Numbered from the stretch's first letter, positions 1-11,589 are shown. The stretch is 64,000 nt of DNA from Sebastes aleutianus (GCA_916700875.1 CAKAKS010000060.1:32260804-32324803); one strand, 5' to 3'. Notes: generated by a model not told the origin, from the sequence alone. Translations and numbers: made by a program.

Positions 1-402
1 TGAAAAATATTGTCATTATTGTCAAATTTAGCATAAAAAATATGCTCAAGTCATAACATGGCAAACTGCAGCCCAACAGGCAACAACAGCTGTCAGTGTG
101 TCAGTGTGCTGACTTCACTATGACTTGCCCCAAACTGCATGTGATTATCATCAAGGGACCCCTTTTGAAAATGGCCATGACATTTTCCTCGCCAAAATTT
201 TGTGCAAGTTTGGAGCGTTATTTAGCCTCTTTCGTGACGTGCTAGTACTCCTCAGGTTTTCTAGTTTTATATGATGTCTTCTCTCTTGCTTTAAAACTGA
301 GCCCGCTATGACTTCCGAAAGATCGATTGCGTTAAAGAAATTAGTAGTGTCAAAACAAATTTGTGTTGACGCGTTATTATTGCGTTGCCTTTAGACAGCC
401 CT
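1..402 (+). mobile_element. R1 hAT-like non-autonomous element, copy 1 (5' part outside window)
   Basis: This is a non-coding interspersed element, called R1 here, that recurs at 15781-15977, 24629-25888, about 32690-32835, 36022-36444 and 62618-63284. The copy begins inside the element and ends with GACAGCCCT at 402, matching the inverted GGGCTGTCAA terminus seen elsewhere. Compared with the copy at 62618 it lacks about 100 bases between the segment ending GATTATCAT and the segment starting AAGGGACCCC. The hAT assignment rests on the ends and on a probable 8-bp target duplication at the 62618 copy; no transposase is encoded. Confidence 0.75.
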
Positions 403-861
403 ATTAAAAACATAATGTGACATTTCTTGGACAATTAATCAAGACTGACTAGCTAACGCTTCCCTTGTTTATCCCTCTTCTGCATCACCTGTGGCTTAAA
501 CCGCCCCCTTCAGATCATCCTCTGAAATTGGACTTTGCAGCACCTCATCCCTTGTCTCTAGCTGGGGGAAGAGCACCAGACGTGACCTGCAGTGTGAGAG
601 ACTTGGGACAATGTCAGAATCAAAGAGCAAGGGCTTCCTTCAAGGCATAAAAGAGGAACATATAGCTTTTCCCCCCATCAACAGTAAACCAGAATGCCAT
701 ACAGTGTTTCAGTATGGAGGCCATTTTTGATGTGTGGTGGCGTCTTTGTTTTCCTCTGATACCTGACATCAAATCTTTCTTTCCAGATTGTGATAAACTT
801 GCTTTCGGCTATCGCTGCTACTCTCTACACCCACATTTAGGTGTGTGTGTGTTTGTTTACA

Positions 862-864
<3 letters not shown>
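403..864. other. Unassigned non-coding stretch
   Basis: No gene, RNA or repeat that I recognise. The short open frame at 465-650 has no family resemblance, no codon signal and no neighbouring splice structure. Confidence 0.4.

Positions 865-909
<45 letters not shown>
865..909. repeat. (TG)n microsatellite
   Basis: An uninterrupted TG dinucleotide run of about 22 units, preceded by a shorter GT-rich stretch from 841. The open frame running through it (poly Cys-Val) is an artefact of the repeat. Confidence 0.97.
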
Positions 910-916
<7 letters not shown>

Positions 917-1306
917 AGTGTCAGTGTGTGTAGTGAGCCTCATGGGTGTACTGTATAAATGTCACTAGATCATCTTTGTGTGGATGCGGCTGAGTAAGTA
1001 TAGCTCAGAAAAATCAATTTTGTGCCCCATAAGGGTAACAAAAAAAACACATAACATGTTTTCTTTTTATTTCAAAATGTGTTAGCTAAGCTTTAGACTT
1101 ACAGCTTGGCCTGCAAATCATGTGTTGGTTTTTTTTTTTGCTGCTAATGCAGTTTAAATATAAATAGTAATACATGTGGACGCAGCTCTTTCTACATCAG
1201 TTTTTTTAGCATGCAACTCCTTATAGGATCTGCACCTCAGATGAATAGGGTAAACAAATTTAACTAACATATATCGCCATGAATCTTCCCCAGTTGATTA
1301 CTTACA
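910..1306. other. Unassigned AT-rich stretch
   Basis: AT-rich sequence with homopolymer A and T runs. I see no gene or recognised repeat. Confidence 0.4.
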
Positions 1307-1377
1307 TTAAGACAATTCATTTTTGTATAACAAGTTTTCTGAAATTGTATGTTTAAATATGCAAATGAGGCATTATC
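1307..1377. repeat. Local direct repeat, copy 1
   Basis: This 71-base segment starts TTAAGACAATTC and ends AAATGAGGCATTATCT. A similar segment with a small internal deletion lies at 2347-2411, about 1 kb downstream in the same orientation. The shared tail ATGTTTAAATATGCAAATGA is identical. Confidence 0.8.
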
Positions 1378-1770
1378 TTCTGTTTTTGTGTATACATTTC
1401 CACAACATAAATCTGAACATGTTCTTTCATTTTGTGGACATATGAGAGTCAAAGGGTTTTTACAGAGGGAATTTTGGATATCTGTTTTTATCACTCCATA
1501 AATCAGAAAATACTGTCAACAGCTATAAAAAAAAAATCCATTTTCGCCATGTTTTATAGGAATAAAATGTACTATAAATCAGGAATGATATTATGAACAA
1601 ACCCCTCTGTAAGAAACCTTCAGAATATAGATGTAAGTGCTACTGAAGAGGAGATTTCTGGCTCAGAGTTTGAGAAAAAATACAATTTCAGAAAACGGCC
1701 TTTAAAGATATGTTTTGTAAAATTCTACACATTTTGACGACACTACAGGTGAATAGGGTATAAAAAAAAG
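1378..1770. other. Unassigned AT-rich stretch
   Basis: AT-rich sequence between the two local repeats, with no recognisable gene. Confidence 0.35.
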
Positions 1771-1873
1771 ACCAATCATTTGAGAGAGACAGCGTTCCTA
1801 TTGAGCGTTCCTATTGGCTGTGCTCCAGCTGATGGGCGGTGCTTGGTATTTCCTCAACTGTTCTCAACATGGC
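1771..1873 (+). mobile_element. Family A (TTAAAGC) element, internal fragment
   Basis: The stretch containing GCGTTCCTATTGGCTGTGCT, GGGCGGTGCTTGGTATTTCC and CTCAACATGGCTG matches the interior of the full-length family A copy at 9335-9968 (its 9525-9603 part). It carries a small internal duplication of the word GCGTTCCTATTG. Only this internal part is present; both ends are missing. Confidence 0.7.
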
Positions 1874-2089
1874 TGAGATTAGAGATTAAGAATTGAAATA
1901 CTGACCTCTCCGACAACAATGCTACAACCAGTATGTTCTCCTTTAAAGTTTCTATTCCGGTCCGGAACGTTTTTGTTTTGGATCTGTGTGATCCCGTCCT
2001 CTGCCCATTTCAACACCCCGTTGCCACATATGACATAAATTGGCCCGCAAACAACAGCCTTCTGCAGCAAACGAACTGGATCAACAGAG

Positions 2090-2350
2090 ATTAACGTTAA
2101 CGTTAGATTCTACTCGACCTGAAAAGCATCTCTCTGTGGTCCGTGTGCCGCTGGGTTAGTAAGGCAGCGAGTATTTGAGACACACAGCCGCTGAAGTGAT
2201 TCCAAGACTGCTGGCTAGAGGCTAACGCCTAACGCTAACTGCTATCAGTCCCACCACAGGCTCCACACGCGACGGCTCCAATGTTTTGAATTTGGACTGC
2301 AGCACCCATTTTAAAACGCTAGCTGTCAGTCCTACATGTTGCTCCTTTAA
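2090..2350 (-). mobile_element. TTAA-ended MITE, right terminus
   Basis: The block ends GTTGCTCCTTTAA; read on the minus strand it begins TTAAAGGAGCAACATGTAGG, the type of terminus shared by other TTAA elements in this window. The left boundary is not clear. The right TTAA is also the first four bases of local direct repeat copy 2, so the element seems to sit exactly at that TTAA. Confidence 0.5.
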
Positions 2351-2411
2351 GACAATTCTTTTCCGTATTACAAGACAATTTATGTTTAAATATGCAAATG
2401 AGGCATTATCT
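2347..2411. repeat. Local direct repeat, copy 2
   Basis: Second copy of the segment at 1307-1377, beginning TTAAGACAATTC and ending AAATGAGGCATTATCT, with a few substitutions and a short deletion in its middle. Confidence 0.8.
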
Positions 2412-3865
2412 AATTCTAACTTCTGGTGAATTTAGGAGAAATCTACATATGAATAGACAAAGTGTAGTAAAATAAACACCTAAGTTTGCATTTTGGATGT
2501 TTTTTTCCACTAGTCTGAAAGATGGAAAATCTCAAAATTGACCAGTGTATGAAAAACAATATTTTTGCCTGTAGAGTTTCCTCTTAATCGAAATGTGATT
2601 TCCTCTGTCATGACACTTGATTTGTGTTGGAAAGGAGTTTGTACAGAGGAGCAATTTGTTCTCTTGTACAGGGAGCTGTGTGAAACATCTTTTGGGGGAA
2701 ATGCAGCCTCTATTAACATGAAGATTGCAGCGACCGATAATGAGATTTTGATGTTTTTCCAAATGTGCAACCCAACATGAAGCCTGTACATTCCTCAGCT
2801 TATCTCATCAGCCTTCACTTCACCCCTGTCCCATTCACTCTTCCTCTTAACTAACTTCTTCTGCCTCTCCTCTCCACCCTGCCGCCCTCCCCTCGCCGTC
2901 CCCGCAACCCCCTTGTTCAATCTCTGCGCTGTCAGTTTGTGGCTCTCGCCTCTCCTTCAGTCATTGATCACGGTGGCAATAGCGCAGTGTTTGCCGGTCT
3001 GGAAATGTGTGTCTCGGCGGGGAGGGAAGGGAGATCAAACACTTTAATTACCGCAGGCTTGTAGGTGGTGCCAGCTACAGGCAGCAGTCATGTAACAAGG
3101 ACAGGTAGAAGAGAAACGCCCGGGCAAACACGGATGCATCAGAGCGAAATCCTCCTTAATCCAGATGCACTCACTTTCACACATCGAGCAGCATCATAAA
3201 TACCTCGCCGTTCTCACGCTCATACATCCTGCTGACATGGAAGGGCGCCGAATGCCGGATGGAGAAAAAATGTAACTTTGCTGCACATATTTACAGGAGA
3301 GGAAATCAGTCACTCGTGTGTGCAAACACCACAAATGCATTAGCATACATAAACCCAGCATGTGCATAAATCATGTTTCCACTTCTTATCCGACTAACCA
3401 GCATGATCAACCGATCTTTCTTTAAAAACGCAACGTCCTGTATGACCAGAAAACCTATTGTCGTTCAGTTTTTATCGCTCCGCCGACTCATTTGTAGGAC
3501 CTGCTGCACTGATCCTGCAGAGAACGACATGGAAAGGAGGAAAAGGCTGACACAGACTAGCACCGTGATTGATGCCCCGTCTCGCTCGTCCCCGTGCTGA
3601 TTCAGAGCTCGGGGCGCTCTGGGAACCAACTCTCTACTTCACTGGGTTTTATTCCAACCAGGTAGTGCCTTCCTGTCACTCAGGACCCAGCCATGACTGC
3701 ACGCAGTGTCAACCAGCTGATCAGATATGTGAGAGACGCCTGGACGTGTCTGAATTGCAGCGTTTATAAGACGTATAGGGTCAAAAGGTCAAGAGAAATG
3801 TGACCACTAAAGGTCGAGGAATTCATGTGGAATGGTTGTCAAAATTTGTGAATGTAGTAATCATT
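2412..3865. other. Repeat-poor non-coding stretch
   Basis: Mostly unique-looking sequence, including a C/T-rich part at about 2800-2960. No gene can be supported. Open frames here (2565-2780, 3373-3600, 3569-3769) lack any recognisable domain. Confidence 0.4.
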
Positions 3866-5025
3866 GACTGTATATTAAGATGGACGACGTGACAGCACCC
3901 CAAAAGTGAAGCCAAAACATCTGTATTGCCCCCTGGTGGCTGGCTGCGGTATAGGTCATAAAGCCCGCCCCCCTCCATGTTAGCGGATGGGACATGAGCC
4001 AAACTAAAACGTCAAAGTAAACGTCAAAAACGTCTTTTTCCCAAAGATGGTTTCTGTCATTTTAGGTAGTTCTTATCACGCTGATGTTCAAGTGTTCATT
4101 TATCTGATAAGTTTGGTTTTAATTAGTTATTTGATGCTATGAAAAGGAGGCGAGACGTCATGATTGGCGGCTGTGAGTCTCTCTCGCTGACGAGCCTCGG
4201 CCGTGCTCAGCTCGCGATTGGTTTGGACGGGTGACCTCGATACTACGGCTCCCCCGCCTGGTCACTAGTGTGCAGACTCTGTAACAATGATTGGCTCAAT
4301 AGTGTGATATGTGATATCACTGCCTTTTTTTTTCCATTTATCTGATTTTAGTGCCATAAAAATAAGCTTCATTGTTAGACTATTATTAGATATATTGTTG
4401 CTGAAGATGACAGTTTTACAACTAATTAATAAATATGTGTTTATTGTTATATGCAGAACACAGAAGGACAATGAGGCGCAGAGCTGAGACGCTTTGGTTG
4501 CGTCTGGTTGCTATGATACGGAAAATCTGCAGAAGTAAAATGTCGGTACAAGGTAGAGAACTTGCTCTGGATGAAAGGATAGCTGAAGCATGTAGGGACA
4601 GAAGATGGACCCGCAGGTCTATGTGTATTCATTTCTCCTTCATTGTTGTTGTTGTTGTTGTTTTTGCACTTGTAGCCTAAATGTAGGATGGGACGTTTGG
4701 TCTTTGTGGTATTTTCCCCGCCCCTCCTCCATTGTGATTGAATTGCTGAATGCAGCTTTTTACCCACATTTTAGACGCTCAGCGCCTCGTCACGCTGCTG
4801 GCGTTTGTTGCATAATGTAAATACGCGGCGCTCACATTGCAAAGAATTTAAAAAAGAAAAAACCTGAACACTGCAGTTGTGGTGGCTGCTTTACATCCCC
4901 TGCTGTTGGCTTGTCAATATTGAGTTTATTGCAACAGCCCTAGCTCCAAATGACGTCAAAATCTCAAGATGGCTTTTGTACAGTGGGAGGAAGTGGAGAC
5001 GTGTCGTCCATCTTGATATACAGTC
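3866..5025. mobile_element. DNA transposon-like element with 23-bp terminal inverted repeats
   Basis: The left end GACTGTATATTAAGATGGAC (3866 onward, 23 bases to 3888) is matched in inverted orientation at 5003-5025 with one mismatch. The interior contains GTGAAGCCAAAA, a CCCCCTGGTGG segment and GACGTCA words typical of abundant fish MITEs of this kind, plus a TTG microsatellite at 4643-4661. No transposase is readable; the poly-Asn frame at 4447-4767 comes from the TTG repeat. Superfamily is not determined, and the 1,160-base length suggests a later insertion somewhere in the middle. Confidence 0.75.
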
Positions 5026-5831
5026 TACGGTCGTAATTGAGAGTGTGAGGGCGAAAAAATGAAAGATTGCCAGAGTATAACAGATAGGATCAAAGAACAG
5101 GTAAATCATAAAAAGTCAATTACTTTAACATTAACACAAAGAGAGCGAGATAAAGTATAAGCATTCTAATTACGCCGGCTACACAAAGCCTTTCGCTGGT
5201 GGGACTCTGTTATAATTGTTCAGGTCGCTTTGTTTGTGGGTTTCCGGCTTAATGAGCAAATTATCTCAATACGGAATTTTAGTTTAGCCTGAGCGATGAA
5301 GTGTTTTCATTTTTCCCTAGGAAAAAAATTGAAGCAAGTGGCCAAATGTAATCAAGGAGACCATTTCTTCCATTATTGTTTGCGAGCATAATTTATATTT
5401 TCATTGAGATCGTCCTGAAGGGATGCCGTCCCTCAAAGGCCACGATGAAATAGAAGAGATAATTAGAGAGATAGGTGAAATAATACAGGCAAAGGGATGA
5501 TTGCATTCTCCCGGTGTTTCATCGTTTCTTAACCTGCACAGTATTATTTTTATCTGCTCAAATGTACTGTTTCTACCAGTCCCACAGGGACTACCAAAAA
5601 CATATCAGCTCTATGCTTGTTTGGTCTGGGTTGCACCACAGAAATGGATTTATTTTTTTTCATTAAGAGGTGAGGTCTTTGATATGGCGGATCAATTTTT
5701 CAGAAGTGTTTTTCTTTGATAAACAAGCACCTTTTCCTCACCGCGGGAGCACGGGCTTGGACCTAACCCAGCGCGGGTTGGAACGAGAGCAGTCAAAGAA
5801 ATTATGGAAAGAAAATAAAAAGAGGGAGGGT

Positions 5832-5833
<2 letters not shown>
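5026..5833. other. Unassigned non-coding stretch
   Basis: No gene or repeat recognised. The sequence looks unique and has no conserved frame. Confidence 0.35.

Positions 5834-5862
<29 letters not shown>
5834..5862. repeat. (GA)n microsatellite
   Basis: A clean GA run of about 14 units at the start of a longer purine-rich stretch that continues to about 6330. Confidence 0.95.
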
Positions 5863-5864
<2 letters not shown>

Positions 5865-6330
5865 TTGGAGAGGAACAGATGAAGATGGAGGCAGCAGCAA
5901 TGGAGAGAAGAGAATAAATATTTATGCCCTGTAATGTTTCTGCATGACAGATTCTATATTATATTTGAATGTGGTGCACACCTCAACCATGAGGAATGTG
6001 TCGGCGATGGATTGCACACCGCACCAATAAAGCACATTGGGGGATTTAGAAAGAAAGAGGAAGGGTAAACAGATAGGGAGGTTTGTGCAGGGAAGAAGGG
6101 AGGAAGAGAGGGAGGAGCAGATGGAACAAGAAAGAAGGGAGAAGAAAAGTGATATGAAGGGAGGAGCAGAGGGAGGAGATACAAACAAAGCACAGGCAGA
6201 CAGAAATTGACATCACAGGTTCGGCAAATGGGACAGCGTACATGAAGCAGATCGAGATAGTGTACACAGGGAGAGATGACAAAAGAATGAAAGAGAGAGA
6301 TTTGTGGCCCCGCGGAGTGAAGGGCATGAA
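5863..6330. repeat. Purine-rich (GGA/GAA) low-complexity tract
   Basis: The + strand is strongly purine-rich, with repeated GGGAGGA, GAAAGA and GGAAGAAGGG words. This explains the long minus-strand frames at 5954-6589 and 6046-6510, whose translations are Ser/Leu/Pro-rich and look like pyrimidine-tract artefacts rather than proteins. Confidence 0.8.
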
Positions 6331-7313
6331 ATGAACAGAGCCAGGGGGCCCGCTGGAGTGTGTCGTGGGGATATGTGCGACTAGGTCCGGCAGAGGATTG
6401 GGCTCGCTGTGGGTGCAGCAGTGGCTGCAGGCCGGGTCTATAGAACCAGCTGCAGGAAAGGAGAAGAGACAGACAAGGCCCATTAACCCAGAGATAGTAG
6501 CTAACCACAATCACCCAGGGAGGGGCTGCAGTGTGGATCTGCACTGATGGGAGAGAGAGGAAGGAGGATGTTGCAAAATCCTCAGTCATGTTTGGTGATG
6601 AGTGGTCCCCGGCCCGCCCAGAGAAATGGCACGGCCCCTGAAAAGGTCTGGTGAACGGGTCCTCCCCAAATCTGCTTTACTCATATCAACGCATGCACGT
6701 GCTCTCTTTCTCCTTCACATACATGTAAGAGAGAGACTTACTCAGTGATGGGGTAGCTAATAGTTTAGATCAGCTTCGGCTCTGCTGAATGGTAATTAGT
6801 TAAGCTCTCACGATATTATACAATTGCCTTTAGCTACACAATGTGAACATAATCCTATAGGCTATGGTTGCATAGCACCTGTAAATTATAGATAATGCTG
6901 TTATTAATTTTATCAGCTGCATCAGACCCTTTGAAACTCGCTCCCGCAGATTTCCTTTCATACATTTTTCAAATATAACAATACTATTCATACTAGGGCT
7001 GACTGGAACGCTTCGAAGCTTGGACCGTTGCCATGGTAATTGACCTCCAAATCAGTATTCAAAGGCTTCAATGTTGTTTTTTTAATATATAGGCCTACAT
7101 ATGTTATAGTAATGTATAAATTCCCCAAATAGCCCGTGAAATAAGGAAAGAAATTAAACATTATTCATATTCAAGATGAATTATTATTAGTTATTCTCAG
7201 AGTGTGTGTACAATAGTGTAAATGACCACCATTGTGATCCGATCACTCAAACCACTTGCTGAGGTGGTCTGGGACGAATTTGACCACATATCTTTAGTAG
7301 TGTAAATGCTAAC
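6331..7313. other. Unassigned non-coding stretch
   Basis: No supportable gene. A TTCGAAGC-containing segment near 7010-7075 resembles the end of an unclassified interspersed repeat, but I cannot set its limits. Confidence 0.35.
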
Positions 7314-7809
7314 GGTACGTTTCCACAGGCTCCGTGCTTTCCACGCCCCCCATTCATTGTCTATGTAAGCAGCCGCGCAATGCATTCTGGTAGCGTGGCG
7401 TCGTGATTCGAGAGACTAGGCGTCACGACGCCCGGTCCTCATTTGCATAAAGTTGAGGGCTCATCTACTTTATGCAAATCACGGGCGTCCGACGCGATTC
7501 GCCGCCTCACGAAACTCGTTGTTGATCCAAAATAAAGACAGATTCAGCAACTGCACAGCTTATTTCTCGCCTCGAATGTTTTCAGAAACACATTTCAGTG
7601 AACTATTTTCGTGAAATAAGAGAAGAAAGTTTCTAAACGAGCCTCCATACTGGTTCCGGTTTGAAAGCTGGGAGCAGCAGCCAACGGCGGGAAAGCGTTC
7701 GTCCAATCAGGAGCCTAGTGCCTTGTTTCTAGGGACAGCACACCAAGCGTCCAATGTTGGGAAGCGTCGCGTCCCCTCGCGATAAAAAACGCCCCTGTGG
7801 ACACGTACC
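7314..7809. mobile_element. MITE with GGTACGT-TCCACAGG terminal inverted repeats
   Basis: The left end GGTACGTTTCCACAGG is matched by CCTGTGGACACGTACC at 7794-7809, an inverted pair with one mismatch. The 496-base interior is non-coding and holds a large imperfect palindrome (7426-7492) built around two opposed ATTTGCAT octamers. I see no clear target-site duplication, so the superfamily is open. Confidence 0.85.
7426..7492. repeat. Imperfect palindrome with paired ATTTGCAT octamers
   Basis: CGACGCCCGG and ATTTGCATAAAGT on the left are mirrored by ACTTTATGCAAAT and CGGGCGTCCG on the right, around a loop of about 15 bases. It could form a cruciform or RNA hairpin. The octamer ATTTGCAT is the known POU/Oct-factor site; function here is inference. 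Confidence 0.8.
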
Positions 7810-7814
7810 ATAAG

Positions 7815-8104
7815 GCGTCCTGATGTGTCCCTGACAAGGATGTAATGGTAAAATACATCATCAAAGCTGCAGCTCTCCTTTTATTCCTAATCTCCAGTTG
7901 GTTCTGAAATTGCGTAAACTGGCTTACGATGTCTGCCAATGTTAATTTCTCAGGACTGCAACAGAGAACATTGTGCAAAGTTGTTGTGTTTTTTGTATTA
8001 AAGACCTGCCAATCAATTTGTGATTGATAGTACGTTCCAATCTTGTGTTTTCAGTTTTGCTCATGAGGTGTCCCTTTTCTTTAGATCACGGATTGCTCCT
8101 TTAA
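7815..8104 (-). mobile_element. TTAA-ended MITE, right terminus
   Basis: The right end reads GGATTGCTCCTTTAA; on the minus strand it starts TTAAAGGAGCAATCC, again the TTAAAGG type of end. The left boundary is uncertain and is placed just after the preceding element. Confidence 0.45.
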
Positions 8105-9334
8105 ATCTAACAGTGTGTCCAGCGCTGATGCCTTTCTATTAACCGCAACCTCTGTTAATTGAGTCAGAGTTAGGAGCATGGGCTCCTGTTTTATCTATCT
8201 GTTCTTCTTCTATTTATTCTGCGACTTTGCACCAAACCAAGAAAAGACTTCACCCGTCACCAGCTGCTACAACAGTGAATCTAAAAAGCGTTTCATGAGC
8301 CGGTTCTATGTTGAGGCATTGATGTGTTAAATAAAGCAGAAGTCAATAACTATTTATTTAGATAAAAATGATTATTGTTGAAGGCCTGGATTGATTGATT
8401 CCTAGAATGTACTGTACGTTCAGGCACTGACAAGAGGAATAGGAAGTCATGCAGAACCAACAGCAGCACATGTTCCAAACTGAGACATTATTGTGATCGA
8501 GAATGCAAAACTGAAACGTATAACAAAGACAGATCGAAAGAGGGGAAAAGTCCTATTCGCATGGGACTAATTTTACTCGGGCGTATCGAATGATTTGTAA
8601 TAATTGCTGTGCTCGATGGCGGTTTTAATCCACAGGGAATCTGATGCGTCTACTGTTTCAATCTTCCCCGTGCCATGAAAAATGGAGGCAGCTAGTGGTG
8701 GAATCAATCGAGGAGGGTTTTGAAAAGGTTTCCAGGAGGAACTTCACATTTTGCTTTGCTGAATCAGGATGTGACAAATGGTCAAATATTCAGAGCACGA
8801 GGTATTACAGTTGAAAGGTCTGTTAAGCAATACTTTTGATATTAACATGAAGTCAAATGACTCTCTGTAATGTCAAACTGTGGGTTGTAACTGTTACAGA
8901 TGCCACAGACAGTAACATCTGCAGCAGCCACCCCCTTTCAGCTCACTGTTTTGGTTCGCCGATCCACATTGTTGAGTCACTCCGGCTCTCAACCGACCCC
9001 CGCGTATTAAACTGTGGGCAGCCGCTCTCAGCTCTCCTCCACACACAAACTGATTAGGCTTCCTGCCCAGCGTGAGATGGTGGAGAGCCAAAGTAACTGA
9101 GTGGCTGGTGAACACAGTCGAACATCCAGGACGCCAGAGAGAGCCAGATGTTTTTTCTCAGGAGTTGGCGGACGGAATTGTGGAGAAAGTGCCAGTGGAT
9201 ATTGGACTTCATTAGACAGGTGGTGAGAAAGAGAGCTCTAACTGAATGCCCACGTTGCTCTGTTTCTTCTGGATGTGTAAGTAATGTTTGGGAATTGTTT
9301 GCTAACACAGTAGCCCTGTGATAAACTGTTATTA
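8105..9334. other. Repeat-poor non-coding stretch
   Basis: Unique-looking sequence. The open frames at 8857-9057 and 9054-9386 show no domain or splice context. Confidence 0.35.
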
Positions 9335-9968
9335 TTAAAGCTGCAGTAGGCAGAATGTGTTTGGCATCATTGGGAAAAAAATCCATAATAACCTTTCAGC
9401 ATATTGTAATTCAAGTGTTCTGAGAGAAAACTAGACTTCTGCTCCTCCTCATGGCTCTGTTTTCAGGCTTTAGAACATCTAGCCCGTGACGGGAGACTTT
9501 GACCAATCACAGGTCATTTATTTCAGAGAGAGCGTTCCTATTGGCTGTGCTCCAGCTGGTGGGCGGTGCTTGGTATTTCCTCAACTGATCTCAACATGGC
9601 TGCTGGGTCACAAACTTTCTCATTTTACAGCTAAACAGTAGACTACAAGATGATTCTGAAAACATTTGAGGAGAGAAATAAGCATTAACGTAACAGAATA
9701 TTGATTCATATTTGATCAGAGCAGCCTGGTTTGACCGTTTGATCGGAGTGTGTGAGTGACTGACAGCTGCTCAGAGAAGGCAGACTCCAGATCAGCTCTG
9801 ACTGGTTGTTTTCCTACGGTTTTGCAGATGCCGTTAGGAGCACCGGAGGACACAGAGGCACATGAATTTTTTTCAGATTACCTGTCTCAGACACTGCTGT
9901 CAGGATATAGTGACCGGTTTATAAAAATGTTTTTTTTTACTTTCATATTTGCTCCACTGCAGCTTCAA
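9335..9968 (+). mobile_element. Family A TTAA element, near full-length copy
   Basis: The left end TTAAAGCTGCAGTAGGCAG is mirrored at the right end by CACTGCAGCTTCAA. Interior landmarks are CATCATTGGG, the CAAGTGTTCTGAGAGAAAAC segment, CCTATTGGCTGTGCTCC and GCCGTTAGGAGCACCGGAGG. Other copies are at 21742-22250, 48064-48616 and 24684-24884 (minus), with a fragment at 1771-1873. It has no coding capacity. TTAA at the ends fits insertion by a piggyBac- or Kolobok-type transposase, which is inference. Confidence 0.85.
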
Positions 9969-10057
9969 GGCTTGTTGCTGTGAGTTTATTTTGCAGTCTA
10001 TTTTCTGCCCACTAGTGACGAAGAAATGTTCTATGCAGCTTCACAATGTGAACGTTT

Positions 10058-10377
10058 TTAAAGGAGACATATCATGCTAACGTTCAGGTTCATACTTGTA
10101 TTTTGGGTTTCTACTGGAACATGTTTACATGCTTTAATGTTAAAAAAAACCACATTATTTATCATCATCCTGTCAGTCTGAATATATCTGTATTCACCCT
10201 CTGTCTGAAACGCTCCGTTTTAGCACCTGTCTCATTAAGCCCCCCTCCAGAAAAAGCCCAGTCTGCTCTGATTGACTTGCGAGAAAAATATGGTGCACCT
10301 TTGCAAAGGTAGTTGTCAAGCTGTGGGCAGTATATTCTAGTGAGCCTGTTTTGACACAGCAAGGAGAGCCAAAATCT
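10058..10377 (+). mobile_element. Family C TTAA element (TTAAAGGAGACATATC), 3'-incomplete
   Basis: The segment starts TTAAAGGAGACATATCATGC and runs through CAGGTTCATACTTGTATTTT and ACCCTCTGTCTGAAACGCTC. Related words occur in reverse orientation near the right end of the element at 57292-58017 (around 57910-57980). The right limit is estimated. Confidence 0.65.
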
Positions 10378-11031
10378 GAACGGCTTGTTGAATCACACGT
10401 TTTCTGATCTAGGCAGCCCACAAAAAACTGACTGGGATGTCTTGTATGTGCACTGGAAAAGTTTTTGATGATATGTCCCCTGTAACAAAACGCAGACATC
10501 GCAAGGAAATACACACAACATGAGCAAATCTCCTCTTCCTCCTCTAGCATGTTTCCTGGTCTCTAATACAGAGAAAATCGCACTTTGGTCCAAGCCTTTG
10601 CCACTGATGTCCACATCGCAGCCTGGGACTATATGCACATGAGTGTGCCCATGCACTTTAATGTCATACAGAGCTGAGAGGAAGCGCTGATGTGTGACAG
10701 AATAGCCTGACGGCTGGCGATGCGCTAGCAGGCCGTATCAATGGAAGTGTCTTCCTTGCTTCCCCTAAATGCGCTCAGACAGAGACAAAGACGGGGGCTG
10801 CCGACTGAATCCCTGAAATGGACAGCCCTGGGACGCTGAGTGAAAGTCAAACAGTTTAGTGCAAAGTACTTAGGGGCTGGATCTCTGTCTGCCTGCTCCA
10901 TTAATGGAGAGTCGAGCAGGTGATTGCTGCAGTGGTGCAGAGGCTGGCATATGCCAAGCTAGAAGGGTGAGACTGGCAGAGACCCCCTGCCTTCAGTGTC
11001 ATCTGTCACCATGTGTCTGCTAGTGTATGCA
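10378..11031. other. Repeat-poor non-coding stretch
   Basis: No gene or repeat recognised; minus-strand frames here overlap each other without a conserved domain. Confidence 0.35.
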
Positions 11032-11047
11032 TGTGTGTGTGTGTGTG

Positions 11048-11117
<70 letters not shown>

Positions 11118-11174
11118 TGTGTGTGTGTGTGCGTGTGTGTGCGTGTGTGTGTGTGTGTGTGTGCGTGTGTGTGT
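11032..11174. repeat. Compound (TG)n/(CGTG)n microsatellite
   Basis: About 143 bases of TG repeats interrupted by CGTG units, the longest alternating purine-pyrimidine run in the window. Such runs can adopt Z-DNA. The His-Thr and Cys-Val frames through it are artefacts. Confidence 0.97.
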
Positions 11175-11589
11175 AGGTGCTCTGCAGAGTAAGGAGAGGA
11201 TGTGAGGAGGAAGAGGGCAGAGTAGAGGGCAGAAAACCTGGCAGAGACTGAAGAGGGAGACACAGCGCTGTATTGGCTTACAGTATTCAGGAAGGTAGAC
11301 TGGAATAATTGATAATCCAGAGCTGACAGTCAGCTTCCAAACAGGAGAGTGGAATGGAAAAAAGAGTATAGTTTTCAAGTGAAACTCTTCAGCTGTAAAT
11401 ATGTATTGAATTATTTAATCGTGTCTGAAACAATATCAGCAGAAAAGTTAAGGCAGAAAAGCTCTGGCCAAGGCTCTGACCTCTGACAGAAAGTCTAAAC
11501 ATAAAGCAGCTATAATCACTATTTTCACAATAACAATGGATTAAATGACTAAACGTGATCCCTTGTATTGATAAAGACAATTATTACCC
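11175..11589. other. Unassigned non-coding stretch
   Basis: No feature recognised. Confidence 0.35.

Noticed and set aside
4447..4767. Protein with poly-Asn tract
   Set aside because: The poly-Asn comes from the TTG repeat inside a TIR element.
5954..6589. 211-codon minus-strand frame
   Set aside because: It lies opposite a purine-rich low-complexity tract; the Ser/Leu/Pro-rich translation is a compositional artefact and has no domain.
10959..11378. His-Thr-rich and Cys-Val-rich proteins on both strands
   Set aside because: They are translations of the TG microsatellite.
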